A stretch of 64,000 nt of DNA from Mortierella sp. BCC40632 (taxonomy: Eukaryota > Mortierellomycota > Mortierellomycetes > Mortierellales > Mortierellaceae): NCBI GenBank assembly GCA_011634665.1, contig WAEK01000012.1, forward strand, positions 434,001 to 498,000, read 5' to 3'. Position 1 is the first letter of the stretch. Each line of letters opens with the position of its first letter. Shown piece by piece: positions 13,393 through 25,690 of the stretch. The position numbers were made by a program, and so were the translations under genes. The notes below the pieces were generated by a model that searched no databases, was not told the DNA's origin, and worked only from the letters and a program-made list of their open reading frames with translations.

Positions 13393-13690
13393 AGGAAAGA
13401 AAGAAGAGAAGCACCGCGATCACGAGATGAATGACAAGTGCCCGTGCTGACAGGCTGTCCGTTGTCCTCAATTGCCCTTGTTGGGCCTATCTTTCCCACA
13501 GCCAACCAACCAAGTCGCAGCTCCATCCAACTGATATCACGACCCCATTCACACTCACCAAGAAGAAAAGGTAAGCGTGGCTTTTCTGGACTCTTCTTCT
13601 GTGGAGTCTGTGGTGACACTTTCGCCACCAAGAAAGACTTTTTTTCTTTTTCTTTTTTAATACCACCCACCCGCAACGAACACCCTCACT

Positions 13691-13742
13691 CAATTCACCT
13701 CACTCCCACCTTCACTCAATTCACCTCACTCCCACCTTCACT
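13691..13742 (+). repeat. 26-bp tandem duplication just upstream of the OGT start
   Basis: Two adjacent perfect 26-base copies beginning CAATTCACCTCA. They end 13 bases before the OGT ATG, so they are probably in the 5' leader or core promoter. Confidence 0.9.
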
Positions 13743-13755
13743 CTACACTCGATAG

Positions 13756-16700
13756 ATGTCATCCTCCCAAGCAAGACACGCAGCAGGGGCTGTCAGTGGC
13801 TATGATCTGCAGAACACAGCGGCTACATTTGTACGGGAATACACCTCGGCTATCCAGCGCCAACAACAGCAAGATCAGCAGCAGCAACAGCAGATGCAAC
13901 TCCATACTCAAGCCCATTCGCAGCAGCAGGCTAGGGGGATGCAGTCCTATCAGGCTCACATCCAACAGCAGTTACCACCAATGATGTTGCCACCTCCTTC
14001 TCCCAACACCCTCTCATACTACTATCTCCCGGACCGCGGCTGGCTCCGGCTTGAGCGTTCAGGAAGCGTCGATGCCTATCACCACAGAGAGCTTCAGCGA
14101 GCACGGCTAGCACGCGGAAGTTTTTCAGACCATCAGTATTTGGACAGTATCCTTCAGTATCCACCGACTGGGAGCACGTACGATGAGTCGCTTTCGCTAA
14201 TGCATCAAGCTCACCAGGGCCCTCACTCAACCTACGCACAAACTCCGGATAGGGTCGCCTACCAAACACAATCACTCCCACAACAATTACACCGACAGCA
14301 CCCAGGGCCTTCAGCTGTGTATGATTACACACAACAGTTAAGCCATGCCCCAAGTCAGCTCCATTACCACGCGCAGCTCCCTCAACAGCACCCTCGTCCA
14401 TCTGCTTCGAGTTATCCTCAACATGTACAACAGACCCGACACCAGCAATATACTGCTGCCCCAGCGCTCCAACATAGCCAACAGCTTCAACTCCTGCCAC
14501 AACCTTCTCATCCTTCGCAAATCCGCCCCTCCCAACAACAGCTACAACACATCCAGCAGCAGCAACAACAACAACAACAACAACAGCAGCAGCAGCTTCA
14601 ACAGCTCTACTCTACTATCGGTTTGCAGCAACCGGTCCATTACCAGGTACCGGTCTCACTAAAACAACCACACACATATGACCATGTCACTGCCAATGGT
14701 CTTGTTCACGGAGCCTCGGCTGCATCTCAACTACAGTTCTCTGCACAGGGCGTAAGCCAGCAGCTCCAGCAGCTCCACCACCAACATCAACATCAACAGC
14801 AGGCACAACAGCAGCTGCTCCATTTCCAACAACTTATGATTGACCAGCAGCGACAGGGTCAAGAACAACAGCAACAACAACAGCAACAGCAATTTTTGAT
14901 CGCAGCTGCAGCTGCAGCCCAACAACTCCAGCAACAACATGCCCATGCTCAAATACAGGCGGTTACGAGTGTTCCAAGTGGCCCATTGACGATCACAAAG
15001 GTGCAACTGCCACAGACACCCCAATCCCAATTGGTGGTCCAGGTCCAACTCGCTGATGGAAAGGCTCAGCAGTTGGTGATTAATGCAAGAGACGAAGAGT
15101 GGCGAGGTAGGGATTATTATAAACGACACGCCAGGTCTGTGTGTAGAACGGTACTCAATCAAAAGTGCAAAAATAACTCACATAACCTTCTGTTCATGGA
15201 CGTTTAGACCATTTGCTCTCGTATGCTCATTTGCTCTATGCGAGTGAGGCCACAAACCCGTCCCCCACCTCCCAACTGATCCCCATCCTGCAGACAATTA
15301 CAACATTTCACAAAAACCACTTGCCAACACTCCTTTTGCTAGCCTGTGTTTACTACACGCAGCGGAACTACAAGCTCTCGCTTCACTATAACCACTTGAT
15401 TCTAACAAAGGATCCCCATTATGTCGAGGCAATGAGCAACATTGGTACCACTTTGCGGAGTATGGGGCGTCAGCCAGAGGCAGAGTCTTGGTGGTGGAAG
15501 GCTGTCAGACTACGACCTGGATATTGGGATGCTGTTGAGAACCTTATCGGTGTTCTCTGTTCAGGATATGGGGCCTCAGACTCCCAACAGACTCAGTCTT
15601 CGGCGGCAGCGGCATCATCTTCCACAGCAACGTCCGAGGGAGCGATAGGCACCTCTGGTGCCGATAGTGCTCAACACAAGACAGAGAAGTCAGCACCACA
15701 ACCCCCACGCTATAAGGAAGCGCTCAAAATTTGCGAGTTTGTAGAAGCAAACGTCCTGCCAGATCCGACAGATCCTGCAGGCGACCAGCCACCCCCATTG
15801 CCCATTCAACACACTCCACGCCTCCAAAATCTACTCTACGCAAAGGGAAACCTAAAGTATGCGCTTGGTGACATTGCAGGAGCGCGTCGAGAGTACGAAC
15901 GCAGTCTTGAAATTGTGTTTGGACCTGGCGTTGGAGCCATCCAGGCCGTAAACGAGATCATCGCAATGACCTATATGGCAGTGGGCTATCCAAGACCATC
16001 CGGAAGAGAGCTTGAGGGTGCCATGCTCCTCCTTCGACCCGAAGAAGCACTTCAAGTAACCCAGGTTGTGTTTAGAGAGACGAATGGTGTTCTCCCAGGC
16101 TTGGCCGCTCTAGTCACAGCTTGTTCGGAAGGTGGAACCAATAACGCACAGAACGGAATCAGTGTCACGCTCTGGCAACAGGCAAACCAAACAACAAGTA
16201 CTATCCTACTGACGCTTGCCAAGCTTTACCAGGATGTCATGGACCAGCCAGCCAAAGCCAAGGAACTTGCAGGGCCTGATAACTTTGTTCCTACCATGTC
16301 CATGCTTTTGCCGCTCTACTATCTCAGTTTGGCCTTGAATCCCTCTCCATCCACATGCAATAATTTGGGTATTCTTCTTAGTTCAATCCCTCCCACCGCC
16401 AGGACAATCTCCTATCCTCAGCCGGCGCAGGCCGTTCAATTGCAGGTTCAAGCGAATGGACTCGTTGTCCCGGCACCAGCGCAACCGGCATTTCCTCTTA
16501 CAGGACAAGCGCTTGCACTTCAATTTTACAACTATGGCCTCCAGTTGGATCCTCGTCATCCACATCTTTACACTAACTTGGGATCTCTCCTCAAGGACAT
16601 GGGGCAACTCAACGAGGCCGTGGCAATGTATGAGAAGGCTGTTGAATGCAATCCTCGGTTCGACGTAGCATTGGCCAACTTGGGTAATGCTGTCAAGGAT

Positions 16701-19700
16701 CTCGGCAAGGTCCAAGACAGTATCCAGTGGTATCTCCGTGCTGTCGAGATTAACCCCAACTTTTCAGAGGCGGTCTGTGGGCTGGTGAACGCCCTTGGAG
16801 GTGTTTGCGACTGGCGTGGTCGTGGAGGAGTTGGACCAACTAGTGTTACGGTGGATGGTCAGCTGATAATGTTGCCCATGACAGATCCCGCCAAACCCCC
16901 TATCTCGGGCTGGATGGGTCGAGTCTCCGAAATTGTTGAGAAACAACTTAATGAGGGTGCCGTTTGGGGTGCCGGTCTCGTGAGGGCCTTCCGACATGAT
17001 CTTTGGCAGCTCATTCTCCGCGCCTTCCTGGACTCTAACCCGAAACATCCGGATGTGGGTCTTTGGCAAGCAAGATTAGATGCATGGTGCAGTCGAACGG
17101 ACTACAAAGACCGTCGCAATGAAGGTGGTTGGATCATTCGATTGCAAGAAAGAGCTGCCAGACGTCTTCAACGAAAATGGTATCTTGAAAACTGTCAGGC
17201 AACCACCAGTGCCTCTTCAGCACCAGGATCCATGGTACCAAGAAGGTCTAGTGCTGAACTTGCAAAGAGCTATCAGCGCCCCATGTTGCCCCCAGGCATG
17301 GCGGCTCCTCCTGTGCCGACTGTATTGCCCTTCCATACCTTCACGTACCCGCTGACTGCTCGGCAGATCCGACTTATCTCGCACCGAAATGCGCTCCGGA
17401 TTTCTCATGGAACGTTGATGTCACATTGGTTGCCTAGTACAGTGTACCCACCTCCAGCACCACCGACGACCCGTCTCAAGATTGGCTACGTAAGCAGTGA
17501 CTTCAACAATCACCCCTTGTCTCATCTGATGCAAAGTGTATTTGGAATGCATGACAAGACTCGGTTTGAGGTTTTCTGCTATGCAACCACCCCCGCAGAT
17601 CAGACCCCTTACCGTGCCAAGATCCAGAGCGAGGTTGAGCACTTTTTGGATGTCTCGACCTGGGGCACTCAAGCAATTGTGGACCGCATTGTGAAGGATG
17701 GTATCCATGTTCTCGTGAATCTTAACGGATACACCAAAGGAGCACGAAACGAGGTCTTTGCTGCCCGTCCCTCCCCGGTCCAAGTATCGTTCATGGGCTT
17801 TGCTGGTACATTGGGTGCTGGTTGGTGTGACTACATTGTCGCCGACCCAGTCGTCTGCCCACCAGAGATGGTGAGTGGTGTTGCCTGGAAGCGTAAGCAA
17901 CGGTCCCTGATTCTCGAGCGGTCCTTATCCAAGACCCAAAATGGACGAAAGCATGACGAGTCCTCTCCCTTGGACAGTACGGGATCTTCGACCTCGACAA
18001 CCTCTACCACTTCCGGAAAGAGACGGTCACGCTCTGGTTCTGAACAGGACATGGTTACTACCCCTAGTCAGTCGACCAATGGCGTCCTGACAGCACTAGC
18101 GTCGATCCAAAACGAATTTTCGGACTTTGAAGGAGAGGTGGACCCAGAAGACCCGAGCGATGACTGGGTGTATACCGAAAAGTTTATCTATATGCCCCAC
18201 AGTTACTTTGTCAATGATCACCGCCAAGGTTTCCGCGAGGAAGAAAAAGAAAAAGAAAAACGTCTCTTGCTCGCGACGGAGCCTCATCTTGCGATGAGCA
18301 CCGAATGGTCATGGATCCTGGAACAAGACCGCCGGTGGCAAATGCGCAAGGAGCTATTCCCTGGACTTGCAGAGAATACTGTCATCTTTGCCAACTTTAA
18401 CCAGCTTTACAAGGTGAGTATCCAATGTTTGGTGTGGGCGAACTACAGAGGCATGAGCAAAATGTGAATGACGAGAGCTGACAATTCAATTTTATTGTTT
18501 CTAGATTGATCCCCAAATCTTCAAGACATGGTTGCAGATCCTGGCTCGAGTGCCAAACTCGATCTTATGGCTACTTCGCTTCCCCGCTGCAGGAGAACCT
18601 CACCTTTTGAGAACCGCGCGCGAATGGGCCGGACCTGCGGTTGCTTCCAGAGTGATCTTTACGGATGTGGCCCCCAAACATGTTCACATTCATCGTGGAA
18701 GAATCGCCGATCTGTTCCTGGATACACCCGAATGTAACGCTCATACGACAGCAGCTGATATTCTCTGGAGTGGTACACCAATCCTGACCTTCCCCAAGTA
18801 CGGCCACAAGATGTGTTCGAGGGTGGGTGCAAGTATCGCCTATGCTACGGGACGTGGAAATGATATGATTGTTAACTCGGAACAAGAGTACGAAGACAAG
18901 GCTGTCGCTTTTGCACAAGGTTGCAGATGGGAGTATGTTGAGGACAGTGCGCTGAGGCGTCAGCTCGGCTTGGCACCTAATGCTACAGCGGCTCCTCAGA
19001 GTATTGGGGCTGCCATGACTCCTGGGGGCAATGCCAATGTTGCTCATGCTGTTCCTGGGGCTGCCATGAATCCCGGACATTTGCAGAACTACTCTATGGC
19101 CACTCAGGCCCAGCTTGCTGTGTCACAGCTACAGCAACCACATTTGGCTCAGTCAGTCTCTCAGTTGCATCATGCCTTCCAAGGTCAACAAGCTCTTGGT
19201 ATTCCTGTGCCAGGAATGCTGCCCCAATCTCAATCTCTGCAGCCTTCGGCCCAACCCCAGTCTGTCGTCCACTGGATCGGATTCGGCCCCTTGGTCGAGT
19301 TGCGTCGTGAGCTGTGGGAGAACCGGGACCAAAGCCTCCTCTTTGATACTCTCCGCTGGACTAGAAATCTTGAAAAGGGATACTGTGAGGCCTGGAGACG
19401 ATGGGAGACGGGACAAGAATTTGACGAGCTATTGGAACACTCTGAACATTCGCTCTCAGGTCGACGTGCTAGTGCCTTTTATCCCCCTGGTATGGGCTCC
19501 AGCACCAAGCATCATTCGCACCGTTCATCGACGGGTCCACATCATCATGGCAATATTGTTGTGACAAACGATGGCGAGGTCGATGGCATCCGGGTCTCGG
19601 GTGGCCATCCCTATTCGGTCGTATCATCGTCAGTGTTGTCCACGCATACTCCATTGAGCAACGGGCATCTCCCGAATGGTTGCAACAGCAATGACCATCT

Positions 19701-20505
19701 GAGCAGCAGTATTGGCGAGCCAAGTTCACACCTTGGCAACAGCAGTAGTACTGGGACTAGCGGCCTCGGTGGCAGTGGATACAGGATCATTGGAGCGAAT
19801 GAAGGTTCAGTGCATTCCGCAGGACCTCTTGGATCAGGACCTGCAGCTGGATCCTTTCAGGACACGCCGGCCTCAATGACGATCAAAGCTCAGAGTGGTC
19901 ACAAGCCAGGCATCACAAGCAGCAGCACTACTTTGGTGGCGAGCATTAGTAACGGCCCTGCTTCTTCAGGATCACAACCCTTAGAAGGAACCCCAATGAT
20001 GTCTTCTAGTTCGGTTCCAATGGCGGGAACAGCGTCCACCTTGGCCTCCACCCTCGCCGGCGTCTCTTCTGGGTCGACTTCGGGATCTTTACCAGAGATG
20101 ACCCAGAGGGTCAATGGCGATAGTGCGTTTTATTTTGCGGGATCGTCGACCACCGAAAGTGTCTTTGGAGGGCTCAAGGCCCAGATGACACCTTTGGGGT
20201 CTCATGTCCATGGCCATGGACAGGGACAAGATCATGGTCACATGGGGCATGGCCAGGGCCGGTATCACCATGGAGGGGCGAATCGTAGCCCGAATGAGGA
20301 TGAAGGGTATGGCATACCTGAAGGGCAGATCGATCCTGGTCAGCATGGCGAGCCACGACGAGCTAGTTCTAGTAGCAGCAATAGTCATAGCGGGGGCGGT
20401 CACGGGGGACTTGGAGGACCTGGTGTGGAGTTGAAAGCCAAGTTTGAACGGTTGGAACAGCAGATCCGCCGGCCTGACTTGGGCTGTATCTTTGTTTGCG
20501 ACTGA
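13756..20505 (+). CDS. UDP-GlcNAc:protein O-GlcNAc transferase (GT41), very long form
   Basis: Exons 13756-15106, 15208-18413 and 18505-20505 give 2185 residues in frame, about twice the animal enzyme. The first 450 residues are Gln/His-rich. TPR motifs follow (for example HLYTNLGSLLKDMGQLNEAV and FDVALANLGNAVKDLGKVQD). The catalytic region begins near residue 1207 with IGYVSSDFNNHPLSHLMQSV, then VNLNGYTKGARNE, NFNQLYK and the UDP-binding NAHTTAADILWSGTP. These match the conserved His, Lys and HTT residues of GT41. The enzyme transfers GlcNAc to Ser/Thr of nuclear and cytosolic proteins. Departures from the family: a Ser/Arg-rich insertion of about 95 residues (about 1340-1435) after the first catalytic lobe, no room for the animal intervening domain, an insertion of about 100 residues before the last helix, and a low-complexity tail of about 360 residues. 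Confidence 0.93.
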
Positions 20506-21232
20506 ACATTGATGGGAAAAAAAAAAAAAAACTGGGAGCAACAACAAAAAAAAAAGACAAAAAGGATCACAAAAAAAAAAGGAAAATACATTCACCAATG
20601 CATGGAGTCCATGGGGGTGAGAAAGGACGAGGAAAGAGTGAACTCTCTGGGCGTGAAAGCACAAATATGTTGCTATTGTGTGCAGGTCTGTGTGTATGGG
20701 AGAGAAAGAGGGCTCAATCTTAGTGAGAAATCCAGAGACTCTTCCCTCGTTCTTTCTTTCTCCTTTCCATCATTCGCTGCATTATGAAACGACCTTCAAC
20801 AACAGAGATTTTTATGTCGCAACAACTGGCCGAGTTGAGGGGCATCCAAGGACAGAAAAATTTCCCTCCTCTCCCATGGCTTTTTTTTTTTTTTTTTTTT
20901 TCTTCTTCTCCTCATTTACCACGCCCCGAACATACTCTGAAGTCTAACTGTTGCTTAATGCTCTTTACTCGTAAAAGGAGGGGGGAGAAGAAGGACACCT
21001 CTAGTGTGGAGGTCAACACACAACACGGATCACACTAGCGACTTTTCTTTCTCTCTTTCTCTATACATTTTTTTTTTTTTACTCAGGTCCAAGGAGAGAT
21101 ACAAGCGGAGAGATCCTATTTTGATACGGGTCTATTGCTGATATACAGGGGAAAGCCATAACGTGTTCTCCATCCGACTCACCCTCCAAGACGTAAAAGA
21201 AGTCTATTGAGACTTTCACAACCTTTGTCCCA

Positions 21233-21280
<48 letters not shown>

Positions 21281-21609
21281 CTTCTTGCTCACGCTCCAGT
21301 TGCGCTTACTTCTTCTCCCATCATATCGCACTCTTCTGGGAATCGTCCCTCTATTTCTCCCCCTTCAAAAGCATCATCTTTAAAGTGAATCCTTTAAGAT
21401 GCGGAGGAAATTGAGAGAGAGACGAGATATTCATGTGAGAGAAAGTGGTGTTTTTGTGGCAAGGAAAACAAACAGCGGTTAGCATAAGAGGGGAGGGAAA
21501 TTGATCTGCATGCCACTAGTGAAAGGAGGAAGGGTGAGAGTGAGAGAAGAGGCTGAGATGGTAAAAATGAGAGGAGGGGAGAGATGCATACTTTGCTCTG
21601 TGTTGAGAT

Positions 21610-21610
<1 letters not shown>
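20506..21610. other. OGT downstream intergenic region
   Basis: OGT 3' flank with A runs (20517-20580), a T run at 20880-20901, and a (CT)n microsatellite at 21236-21278. No supported gene. Confidence 0.55.
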
Positions 21611-21643
<33 letters not shown>

Positions 21644-21755
21644 GAGAGAGAGAGTGATGGGGTTTCGGCATCTTTGGGCCATCATGTCGGGGTTAGTGGA
21701 CGCATTGACAGAGCTGGTTTAAAAAAAGAGAGAGGGGAGAAGAGGCCGTTTTCTT

Positions 21756-21789
<34 letters not shown>

Positions 21790-22597
21790 GCTCAAGTAAA
21801 CTCTTCTCATCTTCCTTCCTCATCTACTCCTTTCTCCTCCCACTTTAATGCCCCTCTCTTTCTCTATTTCCTTCTATCAATCTATCTATCTCTACATATT
21901 CCTCTCCTTCTCTCTCCCCTCTCTCTTTCTCCTTTGCGCTTGTTAGGGAGGTTGTCTTTGTAAATGAGGTATGTACAAAACATGATTGAGTACTGTCGTG
22001 GAGAAGATCGCTGTGCTCTACGTCAATCATGCCGAGATCAGGTCAAGAGGCTACTGAGATTCTCAAGAGTACACAAGATGAGCATTCCAATTGAGTGAAC
22101 AACAGCAAATATAGTAAGGGTAGAAACAAAAGCATCAGAAAGGCGGAGGGAAAATTAAAATGAGAAAAAAAAAAAAAAACTATTTGGCTAGTCAAAAGAA
22201 CCAAAGAACTATAGAAAAGATCATGCTTGCGATGACCACCCTAGCCCGTAATCGAGTTTCAAACTATGGTACCACAGGGGTCAAGAGTCCCTGTTGAGAT
22301 AGTCACCGCAGTAAAAGAGATGCTTGGTGAAAGAGTTTTCACTCTGCGTATTCCAATCGATCTATGATGAACTACAGTCAAAGCTGGCCGCTGCATTGGC
22401 TGACTTAACCAACCTTATTCTTTGATCGTTAGCAAAAGTGTCAGCCTTTATTTGGCTCTAACCAACTGGAAAACTGGCCAACTGTGATAAAAAGGGGGCA
22501 ATCTAGTTAACCGAAATTGACTGATTAACTGACCTGGTCGGTCAAAATAACAACTATACTTTTCGTCAGCCAAATCTCCGCCGATCATTGTATTTTG

Positions 22598-22846
22598 ATT
22601 GGTTGAAACCTTTTTTCACTCCTCTATCCAACTACTATATCCAAGTGGGTGCAGGCTGTCCACCCAACTGCCTCCAACCCGGAGTGGATGCTGTTACTAA
22701 AGAGCTCCTATCAGAGAATCAACATCCAAAGCATCTGTATCACCTCTGTTTTATCAGTCCCTCTTGGACTAACCCCTAGACACCCATTCCTCCTCCATCT
22801 CCCCCTTTCCAACCGTCACACCAAGGTGGCTGAGGTTGCATAAAAG
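22598..22846 (+). promoter_or_regulatory. Promoter of paralog A (CCAAT and TATA-like boxes)
   Basis: An inverted CCAAT box (ATTGG at 22598-22602) and a TATA-like ATAAAAG at about 22840 lie about 295 and 50 bases before the start codon. Both positions are conserved in unit C. In unit B the CCAAT box is kept but the TATA-like site is altered. Confidence 0.5.
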
Positions 22847-22894
22847 GGCTCTTCGAGTCATTTTTGTTCCTTCCCACACTTTCTTATCTCCACC

Positions 22895-25080
22895 ATGCTG
22901 CAACCGAACCCCGAGTAAGTAAGAGTTTCGACAAGTGGGTCTTCTAGTCAAAACCAGACGATGTCAGCTTCTTTTGGTACTGAATAAAGGACCTCTGTCT
23001 TCGACCATCAACAACAGCGAAGACTCCTCCGCCAACATATCAGATACTGAAGAATTAGTAGACAAGAAAGTGGTCGAAGAGCATTTCGGTGAGCAGGGAA
23101 CTAAGAATCAAGAACTTGAAGGCCACCCACCCGTATTACCACTTGGGTATGTAGCAAAATCGTTTTGACAGCAGTGGATATTCTTTCCTCAAATCAACCA
23201 AAGTTTTGAGAGGTGCCTTGAGATCCAGGATTGTTAACATATTGTATTTCACATGGGGCTATATTTCGATAATCTCGATTTTATCAGTGCTGGCGCTGAC
23301 GATATCACTCCTTTGTGCTCTATGTCAGGACTGGATCAAATGAGCGAGACTAACGAGTCTTCTCGTAGAGACCATGGAGCTTCTTCGAGGTAAACTACCT
23401 TGTGACTACGAATCCGTGCATCATGTATTTTAATAGTGTAAACTAACTATGGGTGTTCACCTGGTATGTTTAAACACACACAGTACAGGAGATAGTCAAG
23501 CTAGCTCCGATCCAGCTAAGGCTTGTAGCGAGAGAAAGGATATCAACATCCTTGTTATTGGACCACTCCGATCTGGAAACTCTGCGCTGATTGAAAATTT
23601 TCACAAGATCCTCAAGCCAGTTAGAGGACCCGACCAAAGCAAAACCGAACTTGATCATCTGAACACCAACGATGTCATCATCCATGAGTTCCAATCTCAT
23701 ATTCCAGACAATCAGGATCAAGAAGGGATGGGGCCTGACTCTGGTGAATATTGTTCAAATGAAGGCGTAGTTGACCTCAAGCATTCTCGGCTTTTCACAG
23801 AGCCAAATGAAAACCAGAACCTTGACAGCGGAGAAGCCACAGGGACTCTTCTTCGTGAGCCGGACCCTCGGGTCGAGTACAACTTCCGTATCTTTGACGC
23901 TCTAGCAACAACCGACGGCGCAAAGGGCTTTGGAGGCAATGCTGTGAGGAACGCTGGCAAGATACTGGAATCCCTATCCACGGTTCAAGAAATTCACTTG
24001 GTCCTTATTACTCTGGTATCGGGTGCACTGCTAACACAAGGTGTACTACAAGTCCTGGCAGACTATTGTACCATCCTTTCCGATATGAGTGGTATTACTG
24101 CATTTGTACACACGAACATGAGCTATCAGAATCAGAAAAACAGAGCAGAGCAAATTGAGGAAATCGTTAAAGTGGAGAACAGGCTGGACAAATACCTTGA
24201 TCGAAAAAACAGTTACTTTACCATCAACAGTCAGGCATCAATCTGGGAACTCCTTTCTCTTGCGGAAACGAATGCTCCAGTGTCAATCAGTCAAATGCGA
24301 CTTTACAAGACCCAGTGGATGCGTCATGTAGATGATATTATTATTAGATTCTGTACGATATCCCAGAATTTGATCCAGCAGCAGATCCTCAACGCAGCCA
24401 TGACAGGGAGCAACTCTACTAGACAGGCAACGGTGAGTATCCGGCTCAGACTCAACGAAACTCTAATCAACTACCGCGAGAAGCTATCCGAGCTCAAAAA
24501 CTACGACTCTGATTACCTCGAGCTACTTGCCGAGAGATGGAGTAATGAAAGACGAAGAGCTTTCGATTTTCTAAAGCTCGCGAGAGCCACAATTACACTT
24601 GAGGCCCCGAGGTTGGAATGCGCGATTGATGTGATTCGCGAGAAGAAATCTGGCTACCAAGTTCTAGATTTAGAAGGAGGAATTGGCTTTAATCATTGGA
24701 GGGTTGAGCTTAAGAGGAAAGCTTACAGGAAGGGAGCCTACTGTGCCAAGTTGTATGCTATGCGCCGCAATAAGTTCAGGATGCGTATTGCCGATCTTAG
24801 GCAGGATTTGAGACAAAGGGAATCAGACATTCGCGATCTCCGCAGACAATTAGCAGCTTGTGATGCACCGCCTAGTAGTGACGAGAGAACTGAAGAAGAG
24901 GTGAAACTACAAAAGATTCTCGAGGCCAAGGCGCGCGCTACACGAGAGAGAATTCACCCCAATCTCTTCATATCCGCTACAAGGGCTGGCGTGTACGATT
25001 GGATTTCAAACGGGCATGCGAAAAAGGCAGCCGAATTTTATGCAGACTATGTCCCTGAGGAGGATGAAGAGATTCCTTAG
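22895..25080 (+). CDS. AIG1/GIMAP-like degenerate GTPase paralog A
   Basis: Exons 22895-22914, 22958-23146, 23288-23389 and 23484-25080 give 635 residues in frame. Introns carry GTAAGT, GTATGT or GTAAAC donors, and intron 3 has an ACTAAC branch point. After an acidic N-terminus of about 100 residues comes a GTPase-like fold. G1 is GPLRSGNSAL, with Asn in place of the P-loop Lys; the G3-like motif is IFDALATTDG; the G4 region is FVHTNMSY; the G5-like motif is YFTINSQA. A long helical or coiled-coil region follows (CAKLYAMRRNKFRMRIADLR onwards). The TAG stop after EEIP precedes an intact reading of 14 more codons that copy C translates. Nucleotide binding is doubtful. The family assignment rests on motif order and is moderate; function is unknown. 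Confidence 0.75.
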
Positions 25081-25690
25081 TACTTTCTTGGAGCCGAGTT
25101 GAAAGAGACTGAAGAAGAAGAATAGTGTACCGATTAAAAGTATTGATTGTACTTCATATTATTTCTGAAGGGCACACTTGTTCAACTCTGTCGGTAAAAA
25201 GAACTCTCTTTAAGTAAATCCTTTCTTGGCAGAGTCAGTAAGACTACTGCCATTTGACCCTTTCCTCGAATATACGAGGGGTGATTTGAATCTCACGCAG
25301 AGACTGTCTATCCAATTTACAAATTGTTAATCCGGCAAGACATCATTGAGTAATGTTGGAATCTTGAGAAGATCGAGGAGGTTTGGGACCTCTAACAGTG
25401 AAAAGTAGAATGGCTCCATCAGGATTGCTGTCTACGACTGAATCATGAGAGTCGAACCACCATGTTGTCGTAGATAATTCGAGGTGTCAAAGCGGGATAT
25501 CTATTGTCGGTCAACCTGGAGAGTCCTCTCGCCAGATACCTTCAATTGAATCCTCTACTGAGATGACTGTGAAATCACAATATTCTTGTGAGATGGTTTA
25601 AGAAACACTAGGCTGTAGCAGCTCTTTCATCGTCCGATGTTTTTGAGTGGACTCACGGCCAGGAACTATTCCGATGAAAAAAAAAAAAAA

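Larger units (their letters stand above)
8642..13755. other. Long divergent intergenic region (NOT4 / OGT)
   Basis: About 5.1 kb between the divergent NOT4 and OGT starts. It is dominated by CT/GA microsatellites, T and A runs and GC-richer patches (11230-11340, 13080-13270). Open frames here are low-complexity Ser/Leu/Phe or Arg/Glu translations of repeats and are not credible genes. A short stretch at 9262-9430 is open in several plus-strand frames after a possible acceptor, but no gene could be built. It probably holds both promoters and long 5' leaders. Confidence 0.6.
21611..25690 (+). repeat. Paralog unit A (left arm of large inverted repeat)
   Basis: About 4.1 kb unit: upstream region, four-exon gene and 3' flank. 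Its reverse complement recurs as unit B; the gene part also recurs as unit C. Both edges coincide with A/T homopolymers (21612-21641 and 25677-25697). The 3' flank from about 25081 to 25640 showed no mismatch to B by eye, then identity drops sharply. The upstream part is clearly more diverged. Confidence 0.9.

Noticed and set aside
13931..15162. Long minus-strand frames opposite the OGT N-terminus
   Set aside because: Leu/Val-rich shadows of CAG/CAA-rich coding sequence.
24430..24445. GTGAGTATCC inside exon 4 of copy A as a splice donor
   Set aside because: The reading frame continues through it in all three paralogs with conserved protein sequence.
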